Positions 44,148-53,282 of a DNA stretch of 64,000 nucleotides are shown here, one piece after another. Below the pieces are notes generated by a model that ran no database searches, was not told the DNA's origin, and saw nothing but the letters and a program-made list of their open reading frames with translations. How positions within the stretch are numbered: the first letter of the stretch is position 1; every line of letters begins with the position of its first letter. Position numbers and translations under genes: made by a program. Source of the stretch: Rhizobium sp. Q54 (GTDB taxonomy: Bacteria; Pseudomonadota; Alphaproteobacteria; Rhizobiales; Xanthobacteraceae); the NCBI GenBank assembly GCA_945861895.1, contig CAMAWF010000008.1, positions 1-64,000 of the forward strand, given 5' to 3'.

Positions 44148-44176
44148 TTAACGTTTAGCAATCCAGCAAATAATAT
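44148..44176 (+). promoter_or_regulatory. Candidate promoter of the Bax1-like gene
   Basis: TTAACG at 44148-44153 and TAATAT at 44171-44176 are 17 nt apart, four of six matches each. The 5' UTR would be about 120 nt. Confidence 0.35.
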
Positions 44177-44300
44177 TGATCGGACATATCTGGCGCGGAC
44201 GGCAATCTCGCACTAGATTCCAGCACAAAGGCGTTGGCGGCCGGTTGCCGCTGCCGCCACAACTGACCGGCCAGTACGCCGGAAAAGAGAGGGAACTTCG

Positions 44301-45059
44301 ATGTCGGATTTCGACCGGAACATAGCTGCCCGTCGCGGCTTTGGTGCCGAACAGGCGGTCGCGGTTGATGCAGGCCTGCGCGCCTACATGATCCGTGTTT
44401 ACAACTATATGGCAACGGGCGTTGCCCTGACCGGCGTCGTCTCGTGGCTGACGTTCAATGCCGCGGTCACGACCGGCGCCAACGGCGCGCTCGCCTTGAC
44501 CTCCTTCGGCCAGACGCTTTACAGCGGCCCAGTCGCGATCGGGCTGTTCCTCGCCACGCTCGGGCTCGTGTTCTTCATGAGCTTCCGGATCGACAAGCTG
44601 CAGGTAAGCACCGCGATGGCTCTCTTCATGGCCTACGCCGCGCTGCTGGGCGTGATGCTGTCGTCGATATTTCTCACCTACACCGGCACATCGATCACGC
44701 GCGTGTTCTTCATCTCGGCGGCTTCATTCGGCGCGTTGAGCATGTACGGCTACACGACGCAACGCGATCTGTCGGCGATGGGCTCGTTCCTGATCATGGG
44801 GCTGTTCGGCCTCATCCTCGCGATGCTCGTGAACATGTTTCTCAAGAGCACGGGCCTCGACTTCGTGATCTCCGCCATCGGTGTGCTGATTTTCGCCGGT
44901 CTCACGGCGTGGGACACGCAGCGGATCAAGGAGATGTATGACGTGTCGGACGACGGCACCATCGCCGGCCGCAAGGCCGTGATGGGCGCGCTGGCGCTCT
45001 ACCTCGACTTCATCAACATGTTCCTGTTCCTGTTGCGCTTCCTCGGCGACCGGCGCTAA
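44301..45059 (+). CDS. Bax inhibitor-1/YccA family membrane protein
   Basis: The 252-residue protein has seven predicted transmembrane segments, for example VALTGVVSWLTFNAAV, IGLFLATLGLVFFMSF, AAFMAYAALLGVMLSSIFL-type and LYLDFINMFLFLLRFLG at the C terminus. The family (TMBIM) includes pH-sensitive calcium leak channels; in bacteria YccA modulates FtsH. It stands alone between a candidate promoter and a strong terminator, so it is probably monocistronic. Confidence 0.92.
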   Translation: MSDFDRNIAARRGFGAEQAVAVDAGLRAYMIRVYNYMATGVALTGVVSWLTFNAAVTTGANGALALTSFGQTLYSGPVAIGLFLATLGLVFFMSFRIDKLQVSTAMALFMAYAALLGVMLSSIFLTYTGTSITRVFFISAASFGALSMYGYTTQRDLSAMGSFLIMGLFGLILAMLVNMFLKSTGLDFVISAIGVLIFAGLTAWDTQRIKEMYDVSDDGTIAGRKAVMGALALYLDFINMFLFLLRFLGDRR

Positions 45060-45085
45060 GCAAGCCGTCGTAATCCCAAGAATTG

Positions 45086-45121
45086 AAGCGCCCCGGCCAC
45101 ATGCCGGGGCGCTTTTGTTTT
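45086..45121 (+). terminator. Intrinsic terminator after the Bax1-like gene
   Basis: A 12-bp perfect stem AAGCGCCCCGGC/GCCGGGGCGCTT (45086-45097, 45103-45114) with a 5-nt loop, then TTGTTTTG. Confidence 0.8.
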
Positions 45122-45137
45122 GTTATCTTTGCGCTGC

Positions 45138-45674
45138 ATGACCCTGGTTCCCATCCGCCCCGCGACAGCAAGCGACATCCCAGCCATCGCGGGCATTTAC
45201 GCCCATGCGGTCATCCATGGCACCGCTTCGTTCGAGATCGAACCGCCGGATGAAGCGGAGATGATGCGGCGGATGCGCCAGCTCCTCGACAATGATTTTC
45301 CTTACATCGTCGCGCAGATCGATGGCGCGCTCGCCGGCTACGCCTATGCCGGACCCTATCGCGCACGGCCGGCTTATCGCTGGACGCTCGAGGACTCGGT
45401 TTATATCGCGCCGCATATGCAACACCGCGGCATCGGCCGCGCTTTGCTCGACCGGCTGATTGCGGATTCGCAGGCGCGCGGTTTCCGGCAGATGATCGCG
45501 GTGATCGGGGACTCCACGCTGCAAACGCCATCGGTCGCGTTACATGCCGCCGCCGGTTTTCGTCTCGTCGGCACGCTGGAGAATGTCGGCTTCAAGCACG
45601 GGCGCTGGCTCGACAGCGTGCTGATGCAGCGTCCGCTTGGCGATGGAGCGACCACCAACCCGCAGCGGAATTAG
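45138..45674 (+). CDS. GNAT acetyltransferase, phosphinothricin-type
   Basis: The 178-residue protein starts MTLVPIRPATASDIPAIAGI and resembles phosphinothricin/methionine sulfoximine N-acetyltransferases: TASFEIEPPDEAEM, YAGPYRARPAYRWTLEDSVY, the acetyl-CoA loop HRGIGRALLDRL, IGDSTLQTPSVALHAAAGF and VGFKHGRWLDSVLMQ. The natural substrate in such chromosomes is probably an amino-acid analogue. It begins 17 nt after the terminator of the previous gene. Confidence 0.88.
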   Translation: MTLVPIRPATASDIPAIAGIYAHAVIHGTASFEIEPPDEAEMMRRMRQLLDNDFPYIVAQIDGALAGYAYAGPYRARPAYRWTLEDSVYIAPHMQHRGIGRALLDRLIADSQARGFRQMIAVIGDSTLQTPSVALHAAAGFRLVGTLENVGFKHGRWLDSVLMQRPLGDGATTNPQRN

Positions 45675-45749
45675 TCGGGATGTTCCTTTAGGCGTTTATA
45701 CAACCACACCACCTATAGTCCTATGCCATAGTTCCCATAGGGGGAGGGT

Positions 45750-46478
45750 ATGGGCACTTTCGTTAAAGCATTTTTCGGCGCTGCCATCGGCAGGCTTTTT
45801 GTCATTATTGGCTTGGCTATTCTCGCAGCACTCGGTTTCAGCGCCGACTATGTGGCTCGCAGTGCCATGAGTTGGTTCGGTACCAGCCCCGCAGATGCTA
45901 CTGTAACTGTTCTGCGCATCGCTGGCGCTATTATTGGCGTGCTTTGCGTGCTCACTATCGCAATCCCATTCATTTGGACGCTTATTCGTCCACGAAAATT
46001 TACGGCGAGTTTCGACGCAAAGCGCGATATTCACGCCGCCCTTCCACAATTCAATCCGCAAACTGGTCAGCAACTTCCTAACCGGGTGACCTATGTGCAC
46101 GTTCACGTTGAAGCATTGCGGTCGAACGTGACGCCGTGCACGGGAGCTATCACAGCTCTAGAAAAATTGGGCCCACAGGGGGAAACAATCGCTAGACTCG
46201 ATGCAACTCGCCAACTGATCTGGGCACCTCGAGAGCATCGTCAATTTCAGCAGACTATTGCCCCCCGTTTGCCTCAAGACCTAGATTTGTTTCGGACTAT
46301 CGAAGGCGTGGATCGATTGGAAGTTTTGTGTGAGGGCCACCCACAATCGTGGCTTGACTTCTTCAACCACCCGGGTCGCTATCGCATCACGGTCGCCGTC
46401 CACGGCGGCGAGCGCACTGAGATAGTCCAGGTTACAATCGAGTGGCGGGGTAAGTGGGACAATTTCGACGCTACCTAG
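45750..46478 (+). CDS. Unknown two-helix membrane protein, lower GC
   Basis: I do not recognise the 242-residue protein. Two transmembrane helices near the N terminus (FVIIGLAILAALGFSADYVA and VLRIAGAIIGVLCVLTIAIP) are followed by a soluble part of ~170 residues with a beta-rich pattern (TYVHVHVEALRSN; YRITVAVHGGERTEIVQVTI). Base use is more AT-rich than in the neighbours, suggesting acquisition. GGGGGAGGGT precedes the ATG. No partner gene is adjacent. Confidence 0.7.
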   Translation: MGTFVKAFFGAAIGRLFVIIGLAILAALGFSADYVARSAMSWFGTSPADATVTVLRIAGAIIGVLCVLTIAIPFIWTLIRPRKFTASFDAKRDIHAALPQFNPQTGQQLPNRVTYVHVHVEALRSNVTPCTGAITALEKLGPQGETIARLDATRQLIWAPREHRQFQQTIAPRLPQDLDLFRTIEGVDRLEVLCEGHPQSWLDFFNHPGRYRITVAVHGGERTEIVQVTIEWRGKWDNFDAT

Positions 46479-46518
46479 ACTTCGACGGTTGCTTCTCGCC
46501 CCGGAATAACAAAGTTGG

Positions 46519-46902
46519 TTAGCCGGCCACCACCTGCAGCGAAGGATCGAGCGCGCGCAAGACGCGCTCCAATTCATGACCGCGGCGTACAATCAGCCCG
46601 GTCGCTGAAATCACGCTATAGGTACCTTGCTTGCGCGCCAGCCGGGGGCTTTTCTCGATGCGGTAGATCGGGACTTCGGAAGCACGGCGGAAAACCGAGA
46701 ACACGGCGCGGTCCTTCAAAAAATCGATGGCATAATCGCGCCATTCCCCGGCGGCGACCTTGCGGCCATAAAGACTGAGGATGCGGCTGAGTTCGCGGTG
46801 GCTGAAAGTGACCTGATTTTGCGGGGGGGCGGCCGGAAATCTGACTGGGCTCCTGCCCCCCATATTCTCGCTTGGATCGATTTCGCCGGGACCGAACGTC
46901 AT
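46519..46902 (-). CDS. DUF2794 family protein
   Basis: The 127-residue protein contains VTFSHRELSRILSLYGRKVA, GEWRDYAIDFLKDRAVFSVF and YRIEKSPRLARKQGTYSVI, the DUF2794 pattern widespread in alphaproteobacteria. Function unknown. I selected the ATG at 46902 because of AGGAGGAGG six nt upstream; the frame is open to 47019. Confidence 0.85.
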   Translation of the reverse strand: MTFGPGEIDPSENMGGRSPVRFPAAPPQNQVTFSHRELSRILSLYGRKVAAGEWRDYAIDFLKDRAVFSVFRRASEVPIYRIEKSPRLARKQGTYSVISATGLIVRRGHELERVLRALDPSLQVVAG

Positions 46903-47039
46903 GCGGCGCCTCCTCCTGGTTGCTCCGATGATCGCGCCGGACGCGACCGGCGGCAAGAGCCCCCACATGGCCGAATTTGCGGCAAATCGCGCAAAATCGG
47001 GGGTTGGGCGATCACGCATTCGTTAATGCAATCATAATG

Positions 47040-47237
47040 CCGCCCAATTTTGGTCAATCGCCCGTCATGCTGGCCTGCGATATGTAACACCGTTGCCTCA
47101 AGGCCCGGTCCGGTTCGAGTTCCGGATTCTCAGCCCCCCAGCCCCCCGGGGCTCGACCGGCCGGGCCAGTTTGTAAGTTCCGTGTACGGTTCAATCCCCA
47201 ATAACTTTAGGGCCGGCTTCGCGCCGGCCCTTTTTTT
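47040..47237 (+). ncRNA. Candidate small structured RNA ending in a terminator
   Basis: The 364-nt gap between the divergent starts side of DUF2794 and the stop of DUF1223 has no gene, yet carries a perfect plus-strand terminator at 47210-47237. Upstream of it GGCCCGG (47102-47108) can pair with CCGGGCC (47161-47167) and encloses smaller hairpins. The plus strand has no coding gene for this terminator to serve, so a 100-200-nt RNA is plausible. It does not match tRNA, SRP or tmRNA by eye; the 5' end is a guess. Confidence 0.35.
47210..47237 (+). terminator. Orphan intrinsic terminator
   Basis: An 8-bp stem GGGCCGGC/GCCGGCCC with loop TTCGC followed by seven T on the plus strand. The neighbouring genes on both sides are on the minus strand. 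Confidence 0.75.
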
Positions 47238-47266
47238 GAATTCGTTTCGATCGGAAGTTATTGCGC

Positions 47267-48013
47267 TCAGCGGATAGAAGCGAATGCCGCACCCAGCATG
47301 GTGCCCGGTTTGGGGGCGTTGCCCGACTGGATCACCACCGCCACCGCATCGGCGCCGTCACGCTCGATATCCGCGAGCGGCACGCTCCAATTGCCGGCCG
47401 CGCCGGTCCAGTCGCCAAGCTTGGTCCAGCGGCGAACCACGTTGTAATAGGTGACGGTGTGGCCGCGGTTTTCGCCCCGCCCGATCGCGACCGGCACCGC
47501 CTTCGTTATCGCGCACAGCCACACTTCGCCCGCGCCGCTGCCTTTGGCGGCGCTGGCGACGGTGACGCGGCCGTCCGCGACCGACAGCGACACCCTCAAC
47601 ATCAGCGTATCGGCGCTCTTGCGGGTCTGCTGGATGGCGCGTTCGATCGCCGCCTTGTCGCTGCCGAGCGCATGCACCTTGCCGTTGACGACCACTTGCG
47701 GGGTATAGACTTCGCGGTCGCCGCGCGTGCGCGAATAGTCGCGCTGGCGTTCGGAATGACTGTGCAGCGCCAGCGTGTCCTTCCAGCCGAGATAATCCCA
47801 GTAGTCGACCGGCAATGACAGCGCCACGACGGTGGGATCGCGCCGCAATTCGCCGAGCAGCTTGTCGGCGGCGGGGCAGGACGAACAGCCCTGACTGGTG
47901 AAAAGTTCGACCACCGCGCGCGGCTCGGCGCCCCAGGCAGGCAGCGTCGTGCACAACGCGGCGGCGGCGATCGCAGCTATTCCGATTTGGCGGTAGAACA
48001 TGTTGCTTCCCAT
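47267..48013 (-). CDS. DUF1223 secreted thioredoxin-like protein
   Basis: The 248-residue protein has a signal peptide (IGIAAIAAAALCTTLPAWGA) and a DUF1223 domain with AVVELFTSQGCSSCPAADKL containing a CxxC-type pair, SLPVDYWDYLGWKD and VYTPQVVVNGK. The fold is thioredoxin-like, so a periplasmic redox role is inferred. The ATG at 48013 has GGGG upstream; 48001 is an alternative start. Confidence 0.85.
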   Translation of the reverse strand: MGSNMFYRQIGIAAIAAAALCTTLPAWGAEPRAVVELFTSQGCSSCPAADKLLGELRRDPTVVALSLPVDYWDYLGWKDTLALHSHSERQRDYSRTRGDREVYTPQVVVNGKVHALGSDKAAIERAIQQTRKSADTLMLRVSLSVADGRVTVASAAKGSGAGEVWLCAITKAVPVAIGRGENRGHTVTYYNVVRRWTKLGDWTGAAGNWSVPLADIERDGADAVAVVIQSGNAPKPGTMLGAAFASIR

Positions 48014-48134
48014 CACCCCGCCGCCCAATGCAGGCGACTCATAGTCGCCCCGGCGTTCACCTGCCACTCACTTCGCGGTGAGATTGCGAGCCGCCAGAAC
48101 CGGGCGCCTGCCTGCGCTGCGCCGGCGTACAAAT

Positions 48135-50840
48135 TCAGGCCGCGAGATGGCGCAGCACGTACTGCAAAATGCCGCCGTTCTTGAAGTAATCGAGCTCGTC
48201 GAGGGTGTCGATGCGGCAGATCAGCGGCACGCGCTTGAGCCGGCCATCGGCGGCGACGATTTCGGCAATCAGCCGCTGGTGCGGCTTGAGTTCGCCGTGC
48301 AGGCCGCGAATCGTGACCTGCTCGTCGCCCTTGAGCCCGATCGATTGCCAGGACTGACCTTCCTCGAATACCAGCGGCATCACGCCCATGCCCACCAGGT
48401 TCGAGCGGTGGATGCGTTCGAACGATTGCGCGATCACCGCGCGGATGCCGAGCAGCACGGAGCCCTTCGCCGCCCAATCGCGCGACGATCCGCTGCCGTA
48501 TTCCTTGCCGGCGAAAACCACCAGCGGGGTCCGGGTGGATTTGTAGCGCATCGCGGCATCGTAGATCGGCATTTTCTCGCGCGAGGGATAGTGCACGGTG
48601 ACCCCGCCCTCGACGCCCGGCACCATTTGATTCTTGATGCGGATATTGGCGAAGGTGCCGCGCATCATCACTTCGTGATTGCCGCGCCTGGTGCCGTACT
48701 GGTTGAAATCGGTCGGCTTGACCTTGTGCGCGATGAGATATTTTCCGGCCGGAGAATTCGCCTTGATCGAGCCGGCGGGCGATATGTGGTCGGTGGTGAT
48801 GGAATCCAGGAACAAGCCGAGGATGCGCCCGTCGACGATGTCCTCAAGCGGCTTCGGCTTTGGACGCATCCCGTTGAAATAGGGCGGGTTCTGCACATAG
48901 GTGGATTTGCGGTCCCAGGCGTAAGTCATGCCGCCCTTGATGCTGATCTTGCGCCAATTGGCATCGCCCTTGAACACGTCGGCGTATTTGCGCGCGAAAA
49001 TCTGCTTACTGATGTTCTTGCGGATGAACTCGGCGATTTCCTTGTTCGAGGGCCAGATGTCCTTGAGATAAACCTTCTTGCCCTTCTGATCGGTGCCGAG
49101 CGGCTCTTTCGCCACATCGACATTCATCGAGCCCGCAATCGCATAAGCGACGACGAGCGGCGGCGATGCGAGGTAATTCGCGCGCACGTCGGCATTCACG
49201 CGGCCTTCGAAATTACGATTGCCCGAGAGCACCGCGGCGGCGACCAGATCGCTGTCGTTGATGGTCTTGGAAATTTCCGGCGGCAGCGGCCCGGAATTGC
49301 CGATGCAGGTGGTGCAACCGAAGCCGACCAGATTGAAACCGAGCTTGTCGAGATCCTTCTGCAAGCCGGACTTGTCGAGATATTCGGCGACGACCTGCGA
49401 GCCGGGCGCCAGCGAGGTCTTTACCCACGGCTTGACGGTGAGCCCCCTGGCCGCCGCCTTGCGCGCCAACAGACCGGCGCCGATCATCACGCTCGGGTTG
49501 GAGGTGTTGGTGCAGGAGGTGATCGCGGCAATCACCACGTCGCCGTGGCCGAGATCGTGCTTGCGCCCCGGCACCGGCAGGCGCTTTTTCGCCTCCGCCG
49601 CCTTGCCGAATTCCTTGTCCATCGAGACCGCGAAGCCGGCCTTTACTTCCTTGAGCGCGACGCGGTCCTGTGGACGCTTCGGGCCCGCCAGCGACGGTTC
49701 GACCGAAGCAAGCTCGAGCTTGAGCACGTCGGTGAAAATCGGGTCCGGCGTCGTCTTGGTGCGGAACATGCCCTGCGCCTTGGCATAGGCTTCCACCAGC
49801 GCGACGCGATCCGACGAACGGTTGGTGTCGGTGAGATAGCGGATGGTGTGGTCGTCGATCGGCGAGAAGCCGCAGGTGGCGCCGTATTCCGGCGACATGT
49901 TGCCGAGCGTGGCGCGGTCCGCGATCGACAAATCGGCGAGGCCGGGGCCGAAGAATTCGACGAATTTGCCGACCACGCCGCGCTTGCGCAGCGTCTCGGT
50001 GACGGTGAGCACGAGGTCGGTGGCGGTGACGCCTTCCTTGAGCTTGCCGCCGAGACGAAAGCCGATGACCTCCGGCAGCACCATCGACAGCGGCTGCCCG
50101 AGCATGGCGGCCTCCGCCTCGATGCCGCCAACGCCCCAGCCGAGCACGGACAGCCCGTTGACCATGGTGGTGTGGGAATCCGTGCCGACCAGCGTGTCGG
50201 GATAGGCGACATCCATCGCCGCAGCCTTGCCGTCGACTTTGACCTTGTCTTTTTTGCTCCACACCGTCTGCGACAGGTATTCGAGATTGACCTGGTGGCA
50301 GATGCCGGTGCCGGGCGACACCACGCGGAAATTGTCGAACGAGCGCTGCGCCCATTTCAAAAACTTGTAGCGCTCTTGATTCTGCCGGTATTCCTCGTCG
50401 ACATTTTTCTTGAAGGCGGCGTTGTTGCCGAAGAACGTCACTGCGACGGAATGATCGATGACGAGATCGACCGGCACCAGCGGGTTGATCTTCTTGGGGT
50501 CCCCGCCGAGCAGCTTCATCGCATCGCGCATGGCGGCGAGATCGACCACCGCCGGCACGCCGGTGAAATCCTGCATCAGCACGCGGGCCGGGCGGAACGC
50601 GATTTCATGCTCGGAGGATTTGGTCTTGAGCCAATCGGCGACCGCCTTGATGTCTTCCTTGGTGACCGTGCGGCCGTCCTCGTTGCGCAGCAGATTTTCC
50701 AGCAGCACCTTCATCGAAAACGGCAGGCGCGAAATGCCTTTCAGGCCGTTTTTCTCGGCGATGGGCAGGCTGAAATAGGCGTAGGTCTTGGTCCCAACCT
50801 TGAGGGTCTTGCAGCACCGGAAGCTATCGAGCGAAGTCAT
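48135..50840 (-). CDS. acnA: Aconitate hydratase A
   Basis: Interconverts citrate and isocitrate via a 4Fe-4S cluster. The 901-residue protein begins MTSLDSFRCCKTLKVGTKTY; cluster ligands are in ITSCTNTSNPSVM and FGCTTCIGNSGPLP, and the swivel domain carries GKEYGSGSSRDWAAKG. It belongs to the AcnA/IRP1 class. It is monocistronic and divergent from ccmA, with a 250-nt shared upstream region containing the dyad CAAGG-N6-CCTTG (50903-50918). Confidence 0.97.
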   Translation of the reverse strand: MTSLDSFRCCKTLKVGTKTYAYFSLPIAEKNGLKGISRLPFSMKVLLENLLRNEDGRTVTKEDIKAVADWLKTKSSEHEIAFRPARVLMQDFTGVPAVVDLAAMRDAMKLLGGDPKKINPLVPVDLVIDHSVAVTFFGNNAAFKKNVDEEYRQNQERYKFLKWAQRSFDNFRVVSPGTGICHQVNLEYLSQTVWSKKDKVKVDGKAAAMDVAYPDTLVGTDSHTTMVNGLSVLGWGVGGIEAEAAMLGQPLSMVLPEVIGFRLGGKLKEGVTATDLVLTVTETLRKRGVVGKFVEFFGPGLADLSIADRATLGNMSPEYGATCGFSPIDDHTIRYLTDTNRSSDRVALVEAYAKAQGMFRTKTTPDPIFTDVLKLELASVEPSLAGPKRPQDRVALKEVKAGFAVSMDKEFGKAAEAKKRLPVPGRKHDLGHGDVVIAAITSCTNTSNPSVMIGAGLLARKAAARGLTVKPWVKTSLAPGSQVVAEYLDKSGLQKDLDKLGFNLVGFGCTTCIGNSGPLPPEISKTINDSDLVAAAVLSGNRNFEGRVNADVRANYLASPPLVVAYAIAGSMNVDVAKEPLGTDQKGKKVYLKDIWPSNKEIAEFIRKNISKQIFARKYADVFKGDANWRKISIKGGMTYAWDRKSTYVQNPPYFNGMRPKPKPLEDIVDGRILGLFLDSITTDHISPAGSIKANSPAGKYLIAHKVKPTDFNQYGTRRGNHEVMMRGTFANIRIKNQMVPGVEGGVTVHYPSREKMPIYDAAMRYKSTRTPLVVFAGKEYGSGSSRDWAAKGSVLLGIRAVIAQSFERIHRSNLVGMGVMPLVFEEGQSWQSIGLKGDEQVTIRGLHGELKPHQRLIAEIVAADGRLKRVPLICRIDTLDELDYFKNGGILQYVLRHLAA

Positions 50841-51092
50841 GGCGGACGTTCCATTTCCGGCCGGGGACAGCGGCGAGGTTCCACGGTAAGCTATTATCAG
50901 AACAAGGTTTTGTCCTTGCTGGCGAGGTCCGCGCGATACTTTTCCACGGCGCGGGCGCAGCGCCCGGCTTATAAAAGCTTTTTATGCCGGACACCATATA
51001 AACGAGAGTCGTCAACAAGATGCCATGGATTCTAGGACCTTTCCGGAGATTCCCATGCCCCGGCCGGGTTCTGCCCAATGCAGGCGGGGCCG

Positions 51093-51692
51093 ATGCGCCT
51101 TTGGGCTGAAAACCTGGCCTGTGTCCGCGGCGGACGCGAGGTATTCGCCGGGGTGAGCTTCGCTCTCGGCTCCGGCGAGGCGCTGCTGGTGACCGGGCGC
51201 AATGGGGCAGGCAAATCCTCATTGCTGCGTATGGTCGCCGGGCTGTTGCGCCGCTCCGCGGGTAGCCTGGGGCTGGACGCGGGCGAGGCCGACCACAGCA
51301 TCGCAGAACAGGCGCATTACCTCGGCCACCAGGACGCACTGAAGCCGTCGCTTTCGGTTTTGGAAAACCTGTCGTTTTGGGGGGCCTATCTCGGCGCCAG
51401 CCCGGCGAGCGGGAAAGCGCTGGACGCCGTAGGCCTGCGCGACCTCAGCGGCCTGCCGGCGGCGTATCTGTCCGCCGGGCAGCGGCGGCGGCTGTCGATT
51501 GCCCGGCTGGTGGCGGTGAAGCGGCCGATCTGGCTGCTCGACGAGCCGACCTCAGCACTCGATTCGCCCGCGCAGAGCCAGCTCGCCGAGCTGATGCGCG
51601 GGCATTTGCACGGCGGCGGCATTATCGTTGCGGCCGCGCACGGTCCGATCGGACTTGAGCGTGCGCGCGAACTCAAGCTGGGCGCTGCATGA
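51093..51692 (+). CDS. ccmA: Haem exporter ATP-binding protein CcmA
   Basis: ATPase of the CcmABCDE haem-delivery system that releases holo-CcmE. The 199-residue protein has Walker [21 protein letters not shown], signature [14 protein letters not shown] and Walker [13 protein letters not shown] start at 51078 would add five residues; 51093 has GCGGGG upstream. ccmB overlaps its stop by 4 nt. Confidence 0.94.
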   Translation: MRLWAENLACVRGGREVFAGVSFALGSGEALLVTGRNGAGKSSLLRMVAGLLRRSAGSLGLDAGEADHSIAEQAHYLGHQDALKPSLSVLENLSFWGAYLGASPASGKALDAVGLRDLSGLPAAYLSAGQRRRLSIARLVAVKRPIWLLDEPTSALDSPAQSQLAELMRGHLHGGGIIVAAAHGPIGLERARELKLGAA

Positions 51693-52357
51693 AAGAGCTT
51701 GCCGCACTTCTGATGCGCGACATCAAGCTCGCGGTGCGTGCCGGCGGCGGCGCGCTGATCGGTGCGCTGTTTTTTCTTATCGTGGCGACGCTCTTGCCGT
51801 TCGCCATCGGCCCCGATCTGGCGCTGCTGGCGCGCATCGGCCCGGCGATGCTCTGGATCGGCGCCTTGCTGGCGAGCCTGCTCGCGCTCGACCGGCTTTT
51901 TGCTACGGATTACGAAGACGGCTCGCTCGATCTCATCATGATGGGCCGCGCACCGCTCGAATTTGCGATCTTGGCAAAAGCGCTGGCGCATTGGCTCACC
52001 ACCGCGCTGCCGCTGGTGGTGGTCGCGCCGCTGCTCGGGTTGCTGCTGAATATGGAATTCCAGTCGATGACATTCGTCGCGCTCACTCTATTGGCCGGAA
52101 CGCCCGCGCTCACCTGTATCGGCCTGATCGGCGCGGCGCTTGCGGTTACCTTGCGCCGCGGCGGATTGCTGCTGGCGGTGCTGGTGCTGCCGCTGACGAT
52201 CCCGGTGCTTATTTTCGGCGTCGCCGCCAGCAACGCGGCGATAGCCGGCCCGGTGCCGTTCGGCCCACCTTTCACCATTCTCTGCGCGCTGAGTCTGGCG
52301 AGCATCGTGATCGGCCCGTTCGCGGCAGCGGCCGCGCTGCGTCACGGACTGGAATGA
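51689..52357 (+). CDS. ccmB: Haem exporter permease CcmB
   Basis: Membrane subunit that partners CcmA, 222 residues with six hydrophobic helices ([58 protein letters not shown]). The motif [16 protein letters not shown] after the second helix is family-typical. It is followed after 23 nt by ccmC. Confidence 0.94.
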   Translation: MKELAALLMRDIKLAVRAGGGALIGALFFLIVATLLPFAIGPDLALLARIGPAMLWIGALLASLLALDRLFATDYEDGSLDLIMMGRAPLEFAILAKALAHWLTTALPLVVVAPLLGLLLNMEFQSMTFVALTLLAGTPALTCIGLIGAALAVTLRRGGLLLAVLVLPLTIPVLIFGVAASNAAIAGPVPFGPPFTILCALSLASIVIGPFAAAAALRHGLE

Positions 52358-52380
52358 TGCGCGTTTTTTAGGAGCGACAC

Positions 52381-53112
52381 TTGGCCCTGATCGATCTCGC
52401 CAATCCCTCGCGTTTTCTCGCGCTCGCCGGCCGCGCGCTGCCGTGGCTGGCGTTTGCCACCGCGCTCGCTTTCGGCGTGGGCCTTGTCATGGCCTTCAAC
52501 GCGCCCGACGACTATCAGCAGGGCGCGACGGTGAAGATCATGTTCCTGCATGTGCCGGCGGCCTGGCTCGGCATGTTCGGCTGGACGCTGATGAGCCTCT
52601 CTGCGTTTGGCACGCTGGTGTGGCGGCATCCGCTCGCCGACGTGGCGGCGAAGGCCGCGGTGCCCATCGGCGCTGCGTTTACGCTGCTTTGTCTCGTCAC
52701 CGGCTCGCTCTGGGGCCGCCCGATGTGGGGCACCTCTTGGGTGTGGGACGCGCGGCTCACTTCGGTGCTGGTGCTGTTCCTGATGTATCTCGGCGTGATG
52801 GCGCTGTACCGCACGGCGGAAGACCCCGCCCGCGGCGCGCGCGCCGCCGCCATCCTCACGCTGGTCGGCGCGATCAATCTGCCGATCATAAAATTCTCGG
52901 TCGACTGGTGGAACACGCTGCACCAGCCGGCATCGGTGATACGTCTCGGCGCGCCGGCGATCCATCCGGCGATCCTTACGCCGCTGCTGGTGATGGCGCT
53001 TGCGTTTCTGCTTTTGTTTTTGACGTTGCATCTTGCCGCCATGCGCAACGAAATCCTGCGCCGCCGCGTACGTACGCTGCGGTTAATCCAGGCCGACGAA
53101 AGCCACGCATGA
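52381..53112 (+). CDS. ccmC: Haem lyase-type protein CcmC (TTG start)
   Basis: Binds haem and hands it to CcmE. The 243-residue protein has six transmembrane segments and the tryptophan-rich WWD motif between them (GRPMWGTSWVWDARLTSVLV), with flanking histidines in FLHVPAAWLGM and NTLHQPASVIR. The start is TTG with AGGAG seven nt upstream. ccmD overlaps by 4 nt. Confidence 0.95.
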   Translation: MALIDLANPSRFLALAGRALPWLAFATALAFGVGLVMAFNAPDDYQQGATVKIMFLHVPAAWLGMFGWTLMSLSAFGTLVWRHPLADVAAKAAVPIGAAFTLLCLVTGSLWGRPMWGTSWVWDARLTSVLVLFLMYLGVMALYRTAEDPARGARAAAILTLVGAINLPIIKFSVDWWNTLHQPASVIRLGAPAIHPAILTPLLVMALAFLLLFLTLHLAAMRNEILRRRVRTLRLIQADESHA

Positions 53113-53282
53113 ATCTCGGAGCGCATGCCGGTTTCATCGTCGCCGCCTACGCGGCAGCGGCCGCCATGGTCGGCGTGCTCATTTTGTGGGTGGCGCTCGA
53201 TTACCGCGCGCAGCGGCGCAGCCTCGACGAATTGGAACAGCGCGGCATCACGCGCCGCTCGCAGACCAAGGAAACGCCATGA
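53109..53282 (+). CDS. ccmD: Haem exporter protein CcmD
   Basis: A 57-residue single-helix protein (HAGFIVAAYAAAAAMVGVLI) followed by a basic cytoplasmic tail (DYRAQRRSLDELEQRG). CcmD is needed to release holo-CcmE from CcmABC. It starts in the ccmC stop and overlaps ccmG by 4 nt. Confidence 0.92.
   Translation: MNLGAHAGFIVAAYAAAAAMVGVLILWVALDYRAQRRSLDELEQRGITRRSQTKETP

Noticed and set aside
47102-47130. T-arm-like sequence GGTTCGAGTTCC suggesting a tRNA
   Set aside because: The loop has eight bases, no acceptor or anticodon arm can be drawn around it, and no CCA-like end follows.
48078-51035. A 985-codon plus-strand open frame opposite acnA
   Set aside because: Antisense shadow of aconitase with the same composition bias; acnA motifs are complete on the minus strand.
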